Assembly (NCBI RefSeq): GCF_900094835.1
Contig: NZ_FMAO01000007.1
Location: 31,154 to 95,153 of the forward strand
From: Weissella bombi
Lineage (GTDB): Bacteria > Bacillota > Bacilli > Lactobacillales > Lactobacillaceae
DNA: 64,000 nucleotides
Reading direction: 5' to 3'
Within the stretch, counting starts at the first letter, position 1; every line of letters begins with the position of its first letter. Made by a program: the position numbers and the translations under genes. Positions 63,868 through 64,000 of this stretch are shown one piece after another. The notes under the pieces are model-generated. The model searched no databases. It was not told where the DNA came from and saw only the letters and a program-made list of their open reading frames with translations.

Positions 63868-64000
63868 GGTTAAGTCCTCGAACCATTAGTACTAGTCCGC
63901 TCCATACGTCACCGTACTGCCACTTCTAGCCTATCTACCTTATCATCTATAAGGGGTCTTACTTCATTACTGAATGGGAAATCTCATCTCGAGGCGAGTT
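63868..64000 (-). rRNA. rrl: 23S ribosomal RNA, 3' end only (cut by the window edge)
   Basis: The minus strand reads GGAGCGGACTAGTACTAATG and GTTCGAGGACTTAACC, the conserved 3' end of 23S rRNA. The gene continues past 64000. Confidence 0.92.

Noticed and set aside
1..64000. Insertion sequences
   Set aside because: No transposase-like frame and no terminal inverted repeats with target duplication were seen in the window.

Overview
The window looks like the chromosome of a low-GC Gram-positive lactic acid bacterium, most likely of the Leuconostoc/Weissella branch of Lactobacillales. The signs are AT-rich sequence, strong AGGAGG-type ribosome sites, an hprK-gpsA-galU-trxB cluster, a rpsL-rpsG-fusA str operon without tuf, the tmRNA tag AKNSNNNYALAA, the Asp23/AmaP envelope operon, PepC, and CcpA (cre) sites. 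The genus is an inference. Almost every gene is on the minus strand, so this is one replichore transcribed with the fork. The right edge runs into the 3' end of a 23S rRNA gene.

Region by region. (1) 0-5.5 kb: phosphatase, thioredoxin reductase, galU, gpsA, HPr kinase, a holin-like membrane protein and a lone RelB-like antitoxin. (2) 5.6-11.8 kb: a structured RNA with its own promoter and terminator, a universal stress protein, a membrane-anchored cyclophilin, and potABCD for polyamine uptake. (3) 11.8-21.6 kb: fusA-rpsG-rpsL, a small type-IV prepilin peptidase, infC-rpmI-rplT behind an L20-type leader, efp-asp23-nusB, pgi and galM. (4) 21.6-30.6 kb: a two-component system, cytosine uptake and deamination genes with topB between them, an MscS channel and guaC. 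(5) 30.7-34.7 kb: tmRNA followed by an accessory island. The island holds two orphan ArpU-type phage regulators, 23-bp tandem repeats, and a secreted-protein gene with an in-frame stop codon, flanked by two paralogous small membrane proteins. (6) 34.7-53 kb: Asp23/AmaP stress operon, TraX-like membrane protein, PepC, sulfotransferase-like protein, a ugp-type ABC transporter with an MBL-fold hydrolase, fructokinase, a MacB/FtsX-type ABC exporter, and an EIIC-like membrane protein preceded by an aromatic-codon leader peptide. (7) 53-64 kb: a structured intergenic region, RNase Y, a P-type ATPase homologue without its catalytic aspartate, four tRNAs, Tex, HPF, comFA/comFC, 5S rRNA and the end of 23S rRNA.

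The most unusual items are these. First, the leader peptide (…KYYFWFFR) with mutually exclusive hairpins and a terminator upstream of an EIIC-like transporter; this suggests aromatic amino-acid attenuation of a gene usually called a sugar permease. Second, a ribosomal protein L20 with a ~60-residue tail ending in a HeH/LEM-like helical domain. Third, an intact 532-codon P1B-ATPase pseudoenzyme. Fourth, the bacteriocin-like cassette whose secreted component is interrupted by one TAA. Fifth, several structured non-coding regions near 5.7 kb and 53.1-53.5 kb. No CRISPR array, intact insertion sequence or complete prophage was seen.
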